64,000 bases of DNA from Thereva unica (Eukaryota; Arthropoda; Insecta; Diptera; Therevidae). The notes under the pieces were generated by a model. It was not told the origin of the DNA. It searched no databases and was given only the letters and a program-made list of their open reading frames with translations. The DNA is taken from the NCBI GenBank assembly GCA_949987705.1, contig OX465281.1, positions 103,997,248-104,061,247 on the forward strand, given 5' to 3'. Both the position numbers and the translations under genes were made by a program. Positions 21,480 through 32,552 of the stretch are shown one piece after another. Numbering within the stretch: the stretch's first letter is position 1; each line of letters opens with the position of its first letter.

Positions 21480-22339
21480 TCCCGGAAGACCAACAAACAG
21501 ACTTCTTAACACTGGTAATAGGCACCAAGTTAAACACAACAGCAAGAAGAAAATTGAGCTCATTACCAAAACCAGAAAAAATAGAGGATCTCATCAGGAA
21601 TGTAGAGGCAACATACAAACCGATACAATCAACAAACACGGTGATAACAAAGTTAACAAAAATTCAGCAAGAAAACACGGTCACAGAATACGCCGAAAAG
21701 ATAGACACGATCATCGCGGAACTAACCGAACTACAATTGACGGAAATAGGAGAAAGCGGACGGGAAACCATAACAAAAATAAATGAATCACTGGCATTAA
21801 ATGCTTTCAAGAAAGGCTTGAAAGACAGGAGTATAATACAAACAATAGAAGCCAGTCGGGTAAAATCTTACCGTGAAGCAGTCACCTTAGCAGAAGATGC
21901 CGAGGCCACAATAAAAGAAAACAGAGTATTCCACATAAACAACAGATACCAATACAGAAAACCATGGCAAAACAACAAGTATTCCCATCAAAACCGATAT
22001 CAAAATAATTACCAAAGAAATCATTTCCAACAAAATAGATACCAGAATAGTCAAACAACGAATTTGAAACACAATGGCTACAACCAGAGTAAAAATCAGC
22101 AGCAATATCAAAGGAATCAGAAACGCAATTGCAACAATATACATCACCGAAACAGGAGAGTATATGTAACACAACAGGAAGAAAATGGAAATTACATCCA
22201 GGGAAACGAAGACACTCCCGAAACCTACGAAGGAAATTTATAAAGGGTAACTCGGGGCTAAAAACAACCAATAGAAGACAAAAAATAGTAAAAGAATATC
22301 ATTTAAAGATAGCAGAAACAGACCACCAACGACCACCAG

Positions 22340-23012
22340 AAGACCAACCTATTAGTTGACACAGGAGCAGATATCTCCATATGCAAAATAGGAAACATAA
22401 TAAGTAAACATGAGATCAACACTGAAGAGTATTGCAGACTTACGGGAATTACAGAACAAAAAATAGAAACATTGGGTACAACTACAATTAAATTTAAACT
22501 AGAGGACGAGGAAGTACAGCACAAGGTACAAGTGGTAGATGACGATTTCCCAATAACAACTGACGGGATACTCGGGCACGACTTTTTTTCGGAAATTCAG
22601 CACAAACATAGATTACGGCACCTTTACGTTTTCAATAAATACAAACCGCACAGAATATGTATTGCCTATGCAATCCAAAATCTTCTACATCAAAATACCG
22701 CCTAGATCCGAGCTTATACATTCAATAAACGTAAATATTGAAGAAGACAGCCTAGTGTGTGGAAAGCAAATAACAAATAACATCTTAATTGCCAACACGA
22801 TAATACCAGCAAAAGGCATAAAACATATACGCCTATTGAACACATCCGATACTGAAGCTAAAATTCCAGTAAAAGATCTTGATCTGGAACTAAAACCAAT
22901 CAGGAAATTTTATAAACTAAAAGCAGTAAGTAAAAAGTCTCAACAAAGATGGGAAAAATTACAGAAATTGATAGAAATCAAAACAAATGACAAAAAAGCA
23001 AGGACACAATAG
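22340..23012 (+). pseudogene. Gypsy pol: aspartic protease and linker, frameshifted
   Basis: The retropepsin active site LLVDTGADIS is at about 22349-22378, followed by a flap region and the late ILGHDF motif (about 22570-22587) usual in Gypsy proteases. The first frame ends at 22705 and the second (22662-23012) continues, so a frameshift divides the domain from the linker. The enzyme would cut the gag-pol polyprotein. No active product is expected. Confidence 0.7.
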
Positions 23013-24001
23013 AGAGTATATGCAGAGAGTTCCAGGATATATTTTACTTAGAAGAAGATATACTTACACCAAACAACTTCTATGTACAAAATCTACAAAC
23101 AACAGATAAAAACCCAGTATACATAAAGAATTACAGACTACCACATACTCAGTACGAAGAGATAAACAAACAAGTTCAAGACCTCATAAATAAAGACGTC
23201 ATCGAAAATTCCACAAGCCCATATAATTCACCACTCCTAATAGTACCAAAACACAGTAACGACGATGCAAAAAAGTGGAGATTAGTGGTCGACTACAGAC
23301 AACTTAACAAAAAATTGGTAAATGATAAGTTCCCCCTCACACGCTTAGAAGACGTGTTAGACAAAACAGGCAAAGCGAAATACTTCTCCAGTCTGGACAT
23401 GACCAGTTCATTTCATCAAATAGAAATAGATGAAGAATCAAAACCACTAACAGCATTCTCAACCAACAACGGGCACTATCAGTTCAAACGATTACCATTT
23501 GGACTTAAAATCTCATCCAACAGCTTCCAACGCATGTTAACCATCGCACTAACTGGATTAGACAGCAATGCATTTCTATACGTAGACGACATCATCGTTT
23601 TTGGATGCTCACTAGAACAACACAATAGAAATCTTATAAAGATATTCAAACGCATGCGAAGGTACAACCTGAAATTAAACGCAAATAAATGCAAACTGAT
23701 GAGAACAGAACTAGTGTATCTAGGACACTTAATAACACCAAACGGAGTAACAGCAGACCCTGAGAAATGCAAAACGGTGCATAACTATCCAGTACCAACA
23801 AATGCAGATGAAGTCAGACGGTTCGTAGCATTCTGCAACTATTATAGACGCTTCGTTAAGAACTTCGCAGAAATAGCAAAACCATTAAATGAACTACTGA
23901 AGAAAGATAGTCTTGGAGTGGACAACAAAGTGCAACGAATCATTCGAAAAACTCAAAGAGCAAATAACAAAACCACCTATTCTACAGTATCCAGATTTTG
24001 A
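23013..24001 (+). pseudogene. Gypsy pol: reverse transcriptase
   Basis: A frameshift near 23012 joins to a frame with YNSPLLIVPK (about 23223-23255), VVDYRQLNK (about 23287-23313), SSLDMTSSFHQI (palm A, about 23391-23425), FGLKISSNSFQ and the catalytic YVDD at 23579-23590. The connection motif FCNYYRRFVKNF (about 23833-23865) follows. The frame from 23285 is open to 24001. Closest in style to 412/mdg1 RT. It makes cDNA from genomic RNA inside the particle. Confidence 0.85.
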
Positions 24002-24208
24002 GAAAGAATTCATACTAACAACCGACGCTTCGAACTACGCTTTAGGAGCTATCCTATCACAAGGAGACTAGGAAAGGACTTACCAATCTCCTACGCAAGC
24101 AGATCACTTAACAAACACGAGCTAAATAAACCTATTATTGAAAAAGAGTTATTAGCAATACACTGGGGAATAAACCATTTCAGACCGTACCTATTTGGCA
24201 AAAATTCA
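23925..24208 (+). pseudogene. Gypsy pol: RNase H, truncated
   Basis: In the frame shifted from [15 protein letters not shown], then [19 protein letters not shown] (catalytic Asp in TTDAS, about 24019-24033), a stop at 24069, then after a further shift SYASRSLNKHELN and EKELLAIHWG. It ends at 24208 where a pogo-type TIR begins. Integrase is missing. Confidence 0.75.
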
Positions 24209-25243
24209 CAGTATATATATTTAAAGTGAGCTATATCGAAGAAAAGATATTAAATAAAATCCATTCAGATACATTTTTTTTTTCTGAATTCAATAAACGG
24301 TAATTTATAATTATTCAATTCATCATTCATTATTTTTATGTATGTATTACATAGGAATAAATAATTTGTCAGCAATGTCAGCTACAAAAAAAAAAAAAAT
24401 AGAAAAGCAATTTCTTTAGAAGTTAAGCTCAAAGTTTTGGATAGTTTAGCCAGTGGAGAAGGTGCCACCTCCGTACGAAAACATTTCGGTTTAAAAGAAT
24501 CCACACTATAAAAAAAATGAAGAAGCGATTAGAAAATCTGTTATTGCTGGGACAAAAATAAGTGCTCATACAACATCATACACAACAGACATCATAAAAC
24601 AGAAAATGGAAAAAGCCCTTGTAATATGGATGGAGGATATGTCCCAAAAACGAATACCAGTTGACGGAAATACCATCAAACAGATGGCATTAAGAATTAA
24701 GAATTAAGAATTAAGAATTTATAAACAATTGAAAGAAATGGAACCACAAACATCAGGCCAGAAAGATAAAAAATTTGAATTTTCTGCAAGTACAGGATGG
24801 ATGACAGGTTTTATTCAACGACACGCGCTGCATAATATAAATATTAAGGGTGAAATCGCATCTGCAGATGAGCTGGCAGCTAAAGAATTTCCTGCGAAAT
24901 TGGCCAAAATAATTCAAAATAGTGGCTACACTTCGGATCAGGTATGGAATGCGGACGAAACTGGCCTTTTCTGGAAACGTATGCCAAGTAGAACGTACGT
25001 AGCCAAATACCAGAAAACTGCCAGTGGGTTTAAGGTAGCTAAAGATCGCGTAACCTTTTTATTTTGCTCCAACGCGTCGGGAGATCGAATGTTGAAACCC
25101 TTACTTTTAAATCGAGCTTTAAAACCGCGGTCAATGAAAGGTATAAATTTGGAAACCTTACCAGTTCACTGGACAGCTAATAAGAAAGCCTGGGTGACCA
25201 CTGAAACTTTCAAGGAATGGTTTCTCAAATATTTTCCTTTCAA
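24209..25243 (+). pseudogene. pogo/Tigger-like (CENP-B/jerky type) transposase, truncated and frameshifted
   Basis: The left end CAGTATATATATTT fits a pogo-type TIR. After ATG at 24379 and an A-run frameshift come an N-terminal CENP-B/Psq-type helix-turn-helix (ISLEVKLKVLDSLASGEGAT, about 24412-24475), a second DNA-binding block ending in GWMTGFIQRH (about 24798-24827), then the DDE_1 core with the first catalytic Asp in VWNADETGLF (GAC 24954-24956). The sequence is lost at 25243, before the other catalytic acids. A fourfold AGAATTA microrepeat (about 24694-24720) adds a stop. It would bind its own TIRs and cut at TA. Confidence 0.75.
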
Positions 25244-26152
25244 ATGACTTCGTTTGGAGCAACAGAAATTGTCAGTCACGGTTATATGCCCACGTTCAAA
25301 GTACAAGGACAGGTGTATCATAAAGTTGGCTCACTTCTTCCCTTACCGAATGACAACTCGAAGTTCCTGCAAATCTACTTTATGGGTGACGACGATGCAG
25401 AAGCTGATCAACGTTGCGCCGTTTATTCCACCACCAAACGTGAAATAATTTCATCATTGTTACGATTATTTCATGAGCGCAACCTTCTGGTGAAATTATT
25501 CCAAACTGCGCTTGAGCGAATGCCAACGGATGATTATAAAGTCGTCATTAGAGCGGACAAAACACCATCTGGCGAGCAGTTTTATTTTTCTCGAAAAATT
25601 TTGTTATTGCAGACTTCCAGAAAAGCTATAGAAAATGGCCCTCGAATTTCGAGTGCTGGATGCTGCTTTTGCATTAATTTTAAATCTTTTAATGTTCATG
25701 GTTTTAACAGAATACACAGGCAATTTTGGTCATAGTTCAAATAAATTTATTTTGAATCTAATGACTACAACTTTTATAGGAATAGTTGGTTTTTCGTTAA
25801 TGGTTAAGAAGAGTAGAATTCTGAAGGTTTGGATTGATTTTAAATGTATAAACGTTGGGTGCAGTGAGGCGCAGCGGGTCCCAGCTATCCAAAATACAGA
25901 AAATAAACGGTTCATTGAGACACTTCATCTGTGTATGAAAATTCATATCTCGAAAAATGCCATGTCAATGGATGGTTTTTATTGTCTCGATCAAAATGTC
26001 AGATCACTAATAGTTTCACATTTTGTTATTTGAAATCAAAAATACCAAAAAATTGACTTTTACAAACTCTCCTACTGTATATTAAAATTCATATCACCTG
26101 ATTACTACTATTGGCTTATGGGTGCAGCATAGGCGCACCGGGTCCCAGCTAG
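25244..26152 (+). pseudogene. Helitron fragment: Rep N-terminal region plus 3' terminus
   Basis: Codes for a block typical of the Helitron N-terminal domain: TSFGATEIVSHGYMPTFKVQ, then QVYHKVGSLLPLPN, FLQIYFMGDDDAEADQRC and LERMPTDDYKVVIRADKTPS (25247-25578). The His-containing Rep nuclease and helicase are missing. From 25580 to 26152 no domain is seen, but the segment ends in GCGCACCGGGTCCCAGCTAG (CTAG 26149-26152) followed by T, matching a Helitron 3' end. A second similar GCAGCGGGTCCCAGCTA is at about 25872-25889. It probably jumped by rolling circle into the pogo copy and was then deleted internally. Confidence 0.7.
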
Positions 26153-26335
26153 TATATATATATGGGGTGAGCGACGGCGACCTCCTAGTATGCGTGACCT
26201 GTCCATCACGCTGGTTCACTCCGGGCAATGCGTTTGAAACACGCAGCAGACAGTCGTCTTCCTTCCTAAGCCTGTCTTCCCACCCTAAAGTCCTTACATC
26301 CCATCCTCATTCTTACCTCTTCAGTCTTTCTTCGG

Positions 26336-26722
26336 GTGGGTAGACTTGAAAGAACACTCCAAAAAATTAATGATGAGTACGACAAAAGAAAAAAAGTCGG
26401 GGTAGGGATATATGCCCCAACGTCGGAGGAGGCCGCGGTCTCCGGCGTAACGCTGGAAACTGGTAGCAGTAGGTGTCAGGGGTCAGTCGCCAGTGGCAAA
26501 CTCATCGCGCCTAAAGAGCAAGAGAGAAAAGCGACGTTCGCAAGATCCGCGAAGGTGGTGAGGTCACCACCCACAAAACCCGCGGAGGACCGTACCAAGG
26601 AAAAGGTGCGGTCAAGCAGCACCAGCTCGATTGGTAAGCCGAGCGAGGTTTTCAAGGTAAGTCTGGTAAGTCCCGAACAGAAAAAAAGAAGGAAAATAGC
26701 GGCCACGAAAATATTAGCGTAG
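26336..26722 (+). pseudogene. R1-like ORF1 (gag), N-terminal part
   Basis: Starts GTG/ATG-less at the UTR border in the available frame (GRLERTLQKINDEYDKRKKV), rich in Lys, Ser and Thr, with no fold recognised, as is usual for LINE ORF1 N-termini. A TAG at 26720 and a short gap separate it from the next piece, indicating a frameshift. Confidence 0.55.
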
Positions 26723-26745
26723 TCGCAAAAGAAAAAGAAGCGTCC

Positions 26746-27236
26746 TTGCCAAGGTGCCTAGCAAAGCTGGGCGAAACGATAAAGACCCTGTCGGACTACA
26801 TTGCATCTAGAAGCAATGTATCATATGTGATCCACGGACACATAAAGGCCCTCAGGGCTGATTATTTAGAGGCAAAGGAGGAGGCCATAAAGATGGTTAA
26901 GGAGAAGATGGAGATAGCGACACAAAAAACTACAGAAGCTCAAAAAGTAAGAAGCGCCGTAAAAAGGAAGGTCGGGGAAGCTAAAGACCCACACACGGTC
27001 GAGAAAACTGGGGAATCCCGTAAACGCCAACGGGATAGCAACGAGGAAGTGCAAACCTCACACAGCGCCCCAAAGAGAAACAGAGGGGGAAATAAAGAAA
27101 GAAAACCCCAAGAAGAGCGAAAGGCCATTAAGATAACCGTGGGCGCCCCCATGGAAGAAGAGTCCTCCCAAAAGAAAGAAAAGAAGAGCTCCGCTTGGAC
27201 TAAAGTGGAGAACAAGAAAGCAAAAAAAAGAAAGAA
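26746..27236 (+). pseudogene. R1-like ORF1, middle part
   Basis: Begins CLAKLGETIKTLSDYIASRS, a likely helical segment, then becomes very basic (PKRNRGGNKERKPQEERKAI). Interrupted at 27237 by a HINE copy; the Lys-rich coding resumes at 29361 with KKKEDRKSRKKERPDALIIT. Nucleic-acid binding is inferred from composition. Confidence 0.6.
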
Positions 27237-28269
27237 CTAGTTGGGATGTGGGTTCGACCCTTTCGGTCCACACGATCAACTTCCCAGTATATGCAATATG
27301 TTGAATATTATGATTGGATATTTTAATAATAAATGAACAATAGGCAATATAGAATATACGCATAATACCGAGAATTTGTCACAATTGTTTATCAATATTT
27401 TCGCTTAAATGTCAAACTAAATGTGCGCACTTACAAGATTAGGATGACGAAAATGTATATAAAATTGATGTATTAACGTTTTTCGGCACCTCAATGAAGT
27501 CGATATAGTTTTTAGTTCGCACGGTATCGTGCAGATACAAAAATCACTTAAGTCATTTAAACCAAAAAACCGCTGGACCGAATATTATAAAAATCTTTTC
27601 AGAATATATTGTCGCTAATACGCTTCGAACGGCACCTCAAGTAAGTCAATATGTTCGGGCCATATCGTGCAGGTACAAAAATCACTTACGCCGCTTAAAC
27701 AAAAAAAAAACGGTTCGACCGAATTTTATGAAAATCTTTTCAGATCATATTTTGGTTAATACTCTTCGAACGGCATGTCAACTAAGTCGATATCTTTTAT
27801 AGTTCGCGCGATATCGTGCAGGTACAAAAATCACTTAAGTCATTTAAACCAAAAAACCGCTGGACCGAATATTATAAAAATCTTTTCAGATAATATTGTC
27901 GCTAATACGCTTCGAACGGCACCTCAAGTAAGTCAATATCTTTCGTGGTTCGGGCGACATCGTGCAGGTACAAAAATCACTTACGTCGCTCAAACAAAAA
28001 AACGGCTGGACCGAATTTCATGAAATTCTTTTCAGATCATATTTCGGTTAATACGCTTCGAACAACACTTCAACGAAGTCGATATCAGTTTTGGTTCGCG
28101 CGATATCGTGCTGGAAAAAATGACCACATCCGTACGCACATACACACACACATACTTTCTCCCAATTTTTTGCTTAAAATGGTCCTGGGACCTTGAAAGA
28201 TGAAAATACGTTGAAATTTTCGATTTCGATTTTCGGACCGATTACAATAACTTCCTATACTGGGAAGTT
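27237..28269 (-). mobile_element. HINE/DINE-1-like element, copy B
   Basis: Same ends as copy A: CTAG at 27237-27240 and GGGAAGTT to 28269, subterminal AACTTCCCAGTAT, 3' hairpin, five internal 147-bp-type repeats and an AC tract (about 28141-28153). Flanked by A on both plus-strand sides. Breaks R1 ORF1. Confidence 0.65.
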
Positions 28270-28315
28270 AACAATGAAATAATTAAACAATGTAAAAATA
28301 AGAATAATAAGAAAA

Positions 28316-29360
28316 CTAGTTGGGATGTGGGTTTGACCCTTTCGGTCCACACGATCAACTTCCCAGTATGATGGATGTTGAATATTATGATTGGATATTT
28401 TAATAATAAATGAACAATAGGCAATATAGAATATATGCATAATACCGAGAATTTGTCACAATTGTTTATCAATATTTTCGTTAAAATGTCAAACTAAATT
28501 TGCGCACTTACAAGATTAGGATGACGAAAATGTATATAAAATTGATGTATTAATGTTTTTCGGCACCTCAATGAAGTCGATATAGTTTTTAGTTCGCGCG
28601 GTATCGTGCAGGTACAAAAATCACTTAAGTCAATTAAACCAAAAACCCGCTGGACCGAATATTATAAAAATATTTTCAGATTATATTGTCGCTAATACGC
28701 TTCGAACGGCACCTCAAGTAAGTCAATATCTTTGGTGGTTCGGGCCATATCGTGCAGGTACAAAAATCACTTACGCCGCTTAAACAAAAAAACGGCTCGC
28801 CCGAATTTTATGAAAATCTTTTCAGATCATATTTTGGTTAATACTCTTCGAACGGCACGTCAACTAAGTCGCTATCTTTTATAGTTCGCGCGATATCGTG
28901 CCGGTACAAAAATCACTTAAGTCATTTAAACCAAAAAACCGCTGGACCGAATATTATAAAAATCTTTTCAGATAATATTGTCGCTAATACGCTTCGAACG
29001 GCACCTCAAGCAAGTCAATATCTTTTGTAGTTCGGGCGATATCGTGCAGGTACAAAAATCACTTACGTCGCTCAAACAAAAAAACGGCTGGACCGAATTT
29101 CATGAAATTCTTTTCAGATCATATTTCGGTTAATACGCTTCGAACAACTCCTCAACGAAGTCGATATCAGTTTTGGTTCGCGCGATATTGTGCAGCAAAA
29201 AAATGACCACATCCGTACGCACATACACACACACACACACACATACTTCCTCCCAATTTTTCGCTTAAAATGCTCCTGGGACCTTGAAAGATGAAAATAC
29301 GTTGAAATTTTCGATTTCGATTTTCGGACCGATTACAATAACTTCCTATACTGGGAAGTT
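28316..29360 (-). mobile_element. HINE/DINE-1-like element, copy C
   Basis: Third full-length copy, same orientation as B and only 46 bp away (spacer 28270-28315, A-rich). CTAG at 28316-28319, ending GGGAAGTT at 29360. Its AC microsatellite (about 29223-29245) is longer than in A or B. Tandem or sequential insertion of one family at one spot. Confidence 0.65.
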
Positions 29361-29821
29361 AAAAAGAAAAAAGAGGACAGAAAGTCCCGCAAAAAAGAAA
29401 GGCCTGACGCGCTGATTATAACAGCGACTAGTGGGACGTCGTATGCCGACATCCTAGAAAAGTCAGGACGGATGCTTCCCTCACGGAGTTGGGGAATAGG
29501 GACATGCGCATTAGAAGAACCCAAAAGGGCGATCTTCTAATGGAACTGGCAGCTAGCGAGGGAAAGACGGAGGATCTAAAGCAGAAGATCAAGACGTCAA
29601 TCGGGGAGGCGGCAGAGGTTAGGGCAGGTACCAACCGCGTGTTAATCGAGTGCAGGGATCTGGACGAGATTACCACTAAGCTAGAGGTCTGCGATGCGCT
29701 GCGGGGGCAGCTGAAACTGACGGAGGTGCAGGAAGATGATGTTAGAGTAAGGAAGGCATATGGTGGTACGCAGACGGCCATAATAAGCCTTCCGGTCGAG
29801 GATAAGGTTCATACAGATTAA
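29361..29821 (+). pseudogene. R1-like ORF1, C-terminal part lacking zinc knuckles
   Basis: Reads TATSGTSYADILEKV, frameshifts near 29461, then MELAASEGKTEDLKQKIKTS and LIECRDLDEITTKLEVCDAL to GTQTAIISLPVED, after which it stops at TAA 29819. These are the RRM-like/helical blocks of R1-clade ORF1. The CCHC zinc knuckles that normally follow the PVED-like segment are absent, so an internal deletion seems to join ORF1 almost directly to ORF2. Confidence 0.65.
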
Positions 29822-29822
29822 C

Positions 29823-30545
29823 TTGAACCACTGTCAAGCGGCACAAGATCTGCTGGCACAGACAGTTTTCGAGGAAAATATCGACGTCGCAATCGTCTGC
29901 GAGCAGTATAGAAATCTGCACAGCGGCGTCTGGATAAACGATAGCAACGGCACGTCAGCGATATGGACGTGTGGGAGCCGAGCCATGGAAGATACCATGA
30001 GAAGCCCAGAGAATGGCTTCACGCGGGCAAAAGTAGGCGGAATACACGTCTACAGCTGCTATGCGGCGCCAAGCCTGACACTAGACGATTACGAGTCGAT
30101 ACTGGAAAGGTTAGCCGCCGACGGGAGCCGCCACCACCCGGTAATATTAGCGGGTGATTTCAATGCTTGGGCTGTCGAATGGGGCAGTCGACAAACGAAC
30201 GCAAGAGGGCGCATACTTATAGAAGTATTCTCGCGAGTTAACGTAGTGTTAGTCAACACTGGAGGCGAAAACACCTTCTAAAGGGGTGGGAGAAGATATG
30301 TAATCGACATCACTTATGTGAGCGATTCAGTGGTCAAAGACCTACAGTGGCGGGTGAGCGATCTGTACACGCACAGCGACCACCAAGCCATCATCTTCGA
30401 GGTGGGTCAGCGTATAGAAAAGAGGAATCCTAGGTACGGAACGGCTAGAGGATGGGCCGTTAAGAAACTCGACGCAGAGGTGTTCGAGTAAGTATTCCTG
30501 CATGATGCGAGGTCGGCAGGAGGTGCCAGGGAAGGTGCAGAGGAA
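29823..30545 (+). pseudogene. R1-like ORF2: apurinic-type endonuclease
   Basis: Opens LNHCQAAQDLLAQTVFEENI, then VAIVCEQYRN, YSCYAAPSLTLDDYESIL, the catalytic GDFN (30153-30164), a stop at 30279, and after it a continuing frame with YVIDITYVSD and the C-terminal SDHQAI (about 30377-30394) holding the catalytic His. It nicks target DNA to prime reverse transcription. More stops at 30489 and 30549 show decay. Confidence 0.8.
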
Positions 30546-32552
30546 ATATAAAAATCAGTGAAACGGGCATGTGACGCATCCATGCCACGGCGCGCCGGCA
30601 ATCGTAGGCTTTCACCAAACTTCTGGTGGAACTCAGAGATCGATGAATGCCGAAGGATCTGTCTGAAAGCGAGAAGGAGAACTCAGAGAAGCCGGAACCG
30701 TCCGGATTTCGATGAACTCCTTCAGAGGTATAAATGCTGAACAAGGCCAACGCTAGAAGTAAATCCGAGCACTTCAAAAGGTTGTGCAGAGAAGCAGACT
30801 CGGACCCCTGGGGTGGAGCCTATAAAATGGTTATGTCAGCGGTCAAGGGCAAACGCTCTCCGCCGATCACCTGCCCCGCGCTGCTCCAGAGTATTGAGTA
30901 TGTCCTGTTTCCACAGAACGTACGCACGGTCGAACTACCCAACCTTCAGGTGGACCCAGAAGAGGTACCTGCGGTGACCGCAGGTGAGATTCTGGAGGCT
31001 GCAAAAAAGATAGCCATCAATAAGGCCCCTGGCATGGATGGCATACCAAATAAAGCGGCGAAGCTAGCAGCTTCTATAGCGCCAGACAGGTTCGCTGAAG
31101 TCTTCACAGCGTGCCTGAGAGAGGGGATCTTCCCGAAGCGATGGAAACAGCAGAAACTCGTGCTCCTACCGAAGCCGAACAAACCTCTAGGGGACCCATC
31201 GTCCTACAGACCGATATGCCTCCTTAGTTGTATAGGCAAACTTTTCGAGCGGGTGATCTGTAACAGGATTCTCCCTAGCGTCGAAAGGGTAGGTGGCCTG
31301 TCGGACAAGCAATTCGGCTTCAGAAAGGCAAGGTTGACGACTGATGCAGTCAATATGGTGGTGGGCATAGCAAGACCCGCCATAGAGAAAAATCACTGCT
31401 GCGCACTGATAACCCTCGACGTAAAAAATGCTTTCAACTCGGCGAGGTGGAGCAAAATAGTTGAGGCGTTGATAAAGTTAGGTACACCAAAGTACCTAGT
31501 GCGAGTGGTGGCAGACTACCTTCAGGGTAGGTCGCTTCATTGCGATTCGGATGATGGTCCTAAAGTGTTCGAGACAACATGCGGTGTCCCACAAGGTTCC
31601 GTCCTGGGCCCTCTCCTATGGATCGCAATGTACAATGATGTGTTGGGGCTTCGTCTTCCAAAGGAAGCAGTGGCGATCGGGTTTGCAGATGACATCGGGG
31701 TAGTTGTCGTAGGAAAACATCCCGATGACATCGAACTGTACGCAAACGAAGCGATCTGGGAAATAAAAGCGTGGTTAGAACACGCGGGGTTGAAACTTGC
31801 TGAGCACAAAACGGAAGTAGTGCTGATCAGCAAGCAACGAAAGCTAGCATCCGTAAGGATATAAGTATGGGAACAGATCATCCACTCACAGCCCGCACTA
31901 AGGCACCTGGGAGTGATGATCGACCGGAGGCTAAATTTCAAAGCGCACTTGGAGGGCACGGCAGACAAAGCGTCTGCGATTTGTGCAGCACTCGTTAGAA
32001 TGCTGCCCAATGTTGGGGGCCCTAGACCGAGTCGCCGCCTCCTCTTGGGGAGGGTGGTCAGCTCAGTCCTGTTATACGCAGCGCCAGTGTGGGCGTTAAA
32101 CAGGACTTCAAATAGTAGGAAATGGAGAGCCGCATATAGGTTAAGTGCACTACGCGCTTGCTGCGCGTACAGGACCACGTCCGACGATGCGGCGTGCGTG
32201 ATAGCGGGGATGATCCCCGTAGATATTCTGGCGAGGGAGGGTATGCGTCTCTATGATCCAGAATATGGTGGAGGGGAGCCAAGAAGGGTGCGGCGGCAGA
32301 TTGCGCGCTGCGAGTCCTTAAGGGAATGGCAGGCGAAGTGGGACGAGTCTGTTAAGGGTCGTTGGACCCACAGACTTATCCCTAATGTGGAAATATGGCC
32401 TACGAGGGAGCGTGGGGAAGTAAGTTACGACCTCACGCAGTTCCTGAGCGGACATGGGGGGTATAGGAAATACCTCCACCGCTTCGGGCACGATGATTCA
32501 CCGTTGTGTCCGGTATGCCCAGCGACGGAGGAAGACGCAGAACACGGCTTCT
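30546..32552 (+). pseudogene. R1-like ORF2: reverse transcriptase and C-terminus, truncated
   Basis: A linker (RICLKARRRTQRSRNRPDFD) leads, after a frameshift near 30735, into a 376-codon frame: KAPGMDGIPNKAAK, WKQQKLVLLPKPNKP, SYRPICLLSCIGKLFE, LDVKNAFNSARW (palm A), CGVPQGSVLGPLLW (palm B) and catalytic FADD (31682-31693). A stop at 31862 is followed by the thumb region (LRHLGVMIDRRLNFKAH) and a long C-terminal frame (31913-32552) ending at CPVCPATEEDAEHG, the start of the CCHC motif seen at R1 ends. After 32552 the sequence changes to a 440-bp repeat. Confidence 0.85.

Larger units (their letters stand above)
19030..22243 (+). pseudogene. Gypsy gag, interrupted by hAT MITE
   Basis: Coding part 1 is 19030-19392 (starts MIYLEELTKILKNLKK) and part 2 is 21488-22243 (DQQTDFLTLVIGTKL onward). 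A 2.1-kb hAT element with 8-bp duplication TCCCGGAA separates them, and the frame closes once it is removed. Together they give about 370 residues, normal for this clade. The C-terminus is rich in Asn, Gln, Arg and Tyr with no CCHC knuckle visible, so RNA binding probably relies on the basic tail. A retrotransposon capsid function is inferred from position and composition. Confidence 0.7.
17594..24208 (+). mobile_element. 412/mdg1-like Ty3/Gypsy LTR retrotransposon, 3' truncated
   Basis: In order: a 5' LTR (17594-18243), an Arg-tRNA-type primer binding site (18244), two short ORFs (18288-18736 and 18693-18908), gag (19030-22243, interrupted) and pol fragments (about 22340-24208) for protease, reverse transcriptase and RNase H. 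Integrase and the 3' LTR are absent because a pogo-like element follows at 24209. The 412/mdg1 placement rests on the primer site beginning TGGCGACC, on small ORFs before gag, and on RT style (PVPTNADEVRRFVAFCNYY). Multiple frameshifts show it is inactive. Only one LTR is visible, so no LTR dating is possible. Confidence 0.8.
26160..32552 (+). mobile_element. R1-clade LINE, 3' truncated, with HINE insertions
   Basis: 5' UTR (about 26160-26335), ORF1 in four pieces (26336-26722, 26746-27236, 29361-29821) and ORF2 with endonuclease (29823-30420) and reverse transcriptase (30734-32552). The GC-richer codon use contrasts with the surroundings. HINE copies B and C lie in ORF1. The 3' end is lost at 32552 inside the C-terminal Cys/His region (CPVCPATEEDAEHG). 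Endonuclease and RT style are those of the R1 clade, but there is no rDNA around it, so it is not an R1 at its 28S site. Confidence 0.8.

Noticed and set aside
26160..32552. R1 at its rDNA target site
   Set aside because: No 28S rRNA sequence flanks the element.
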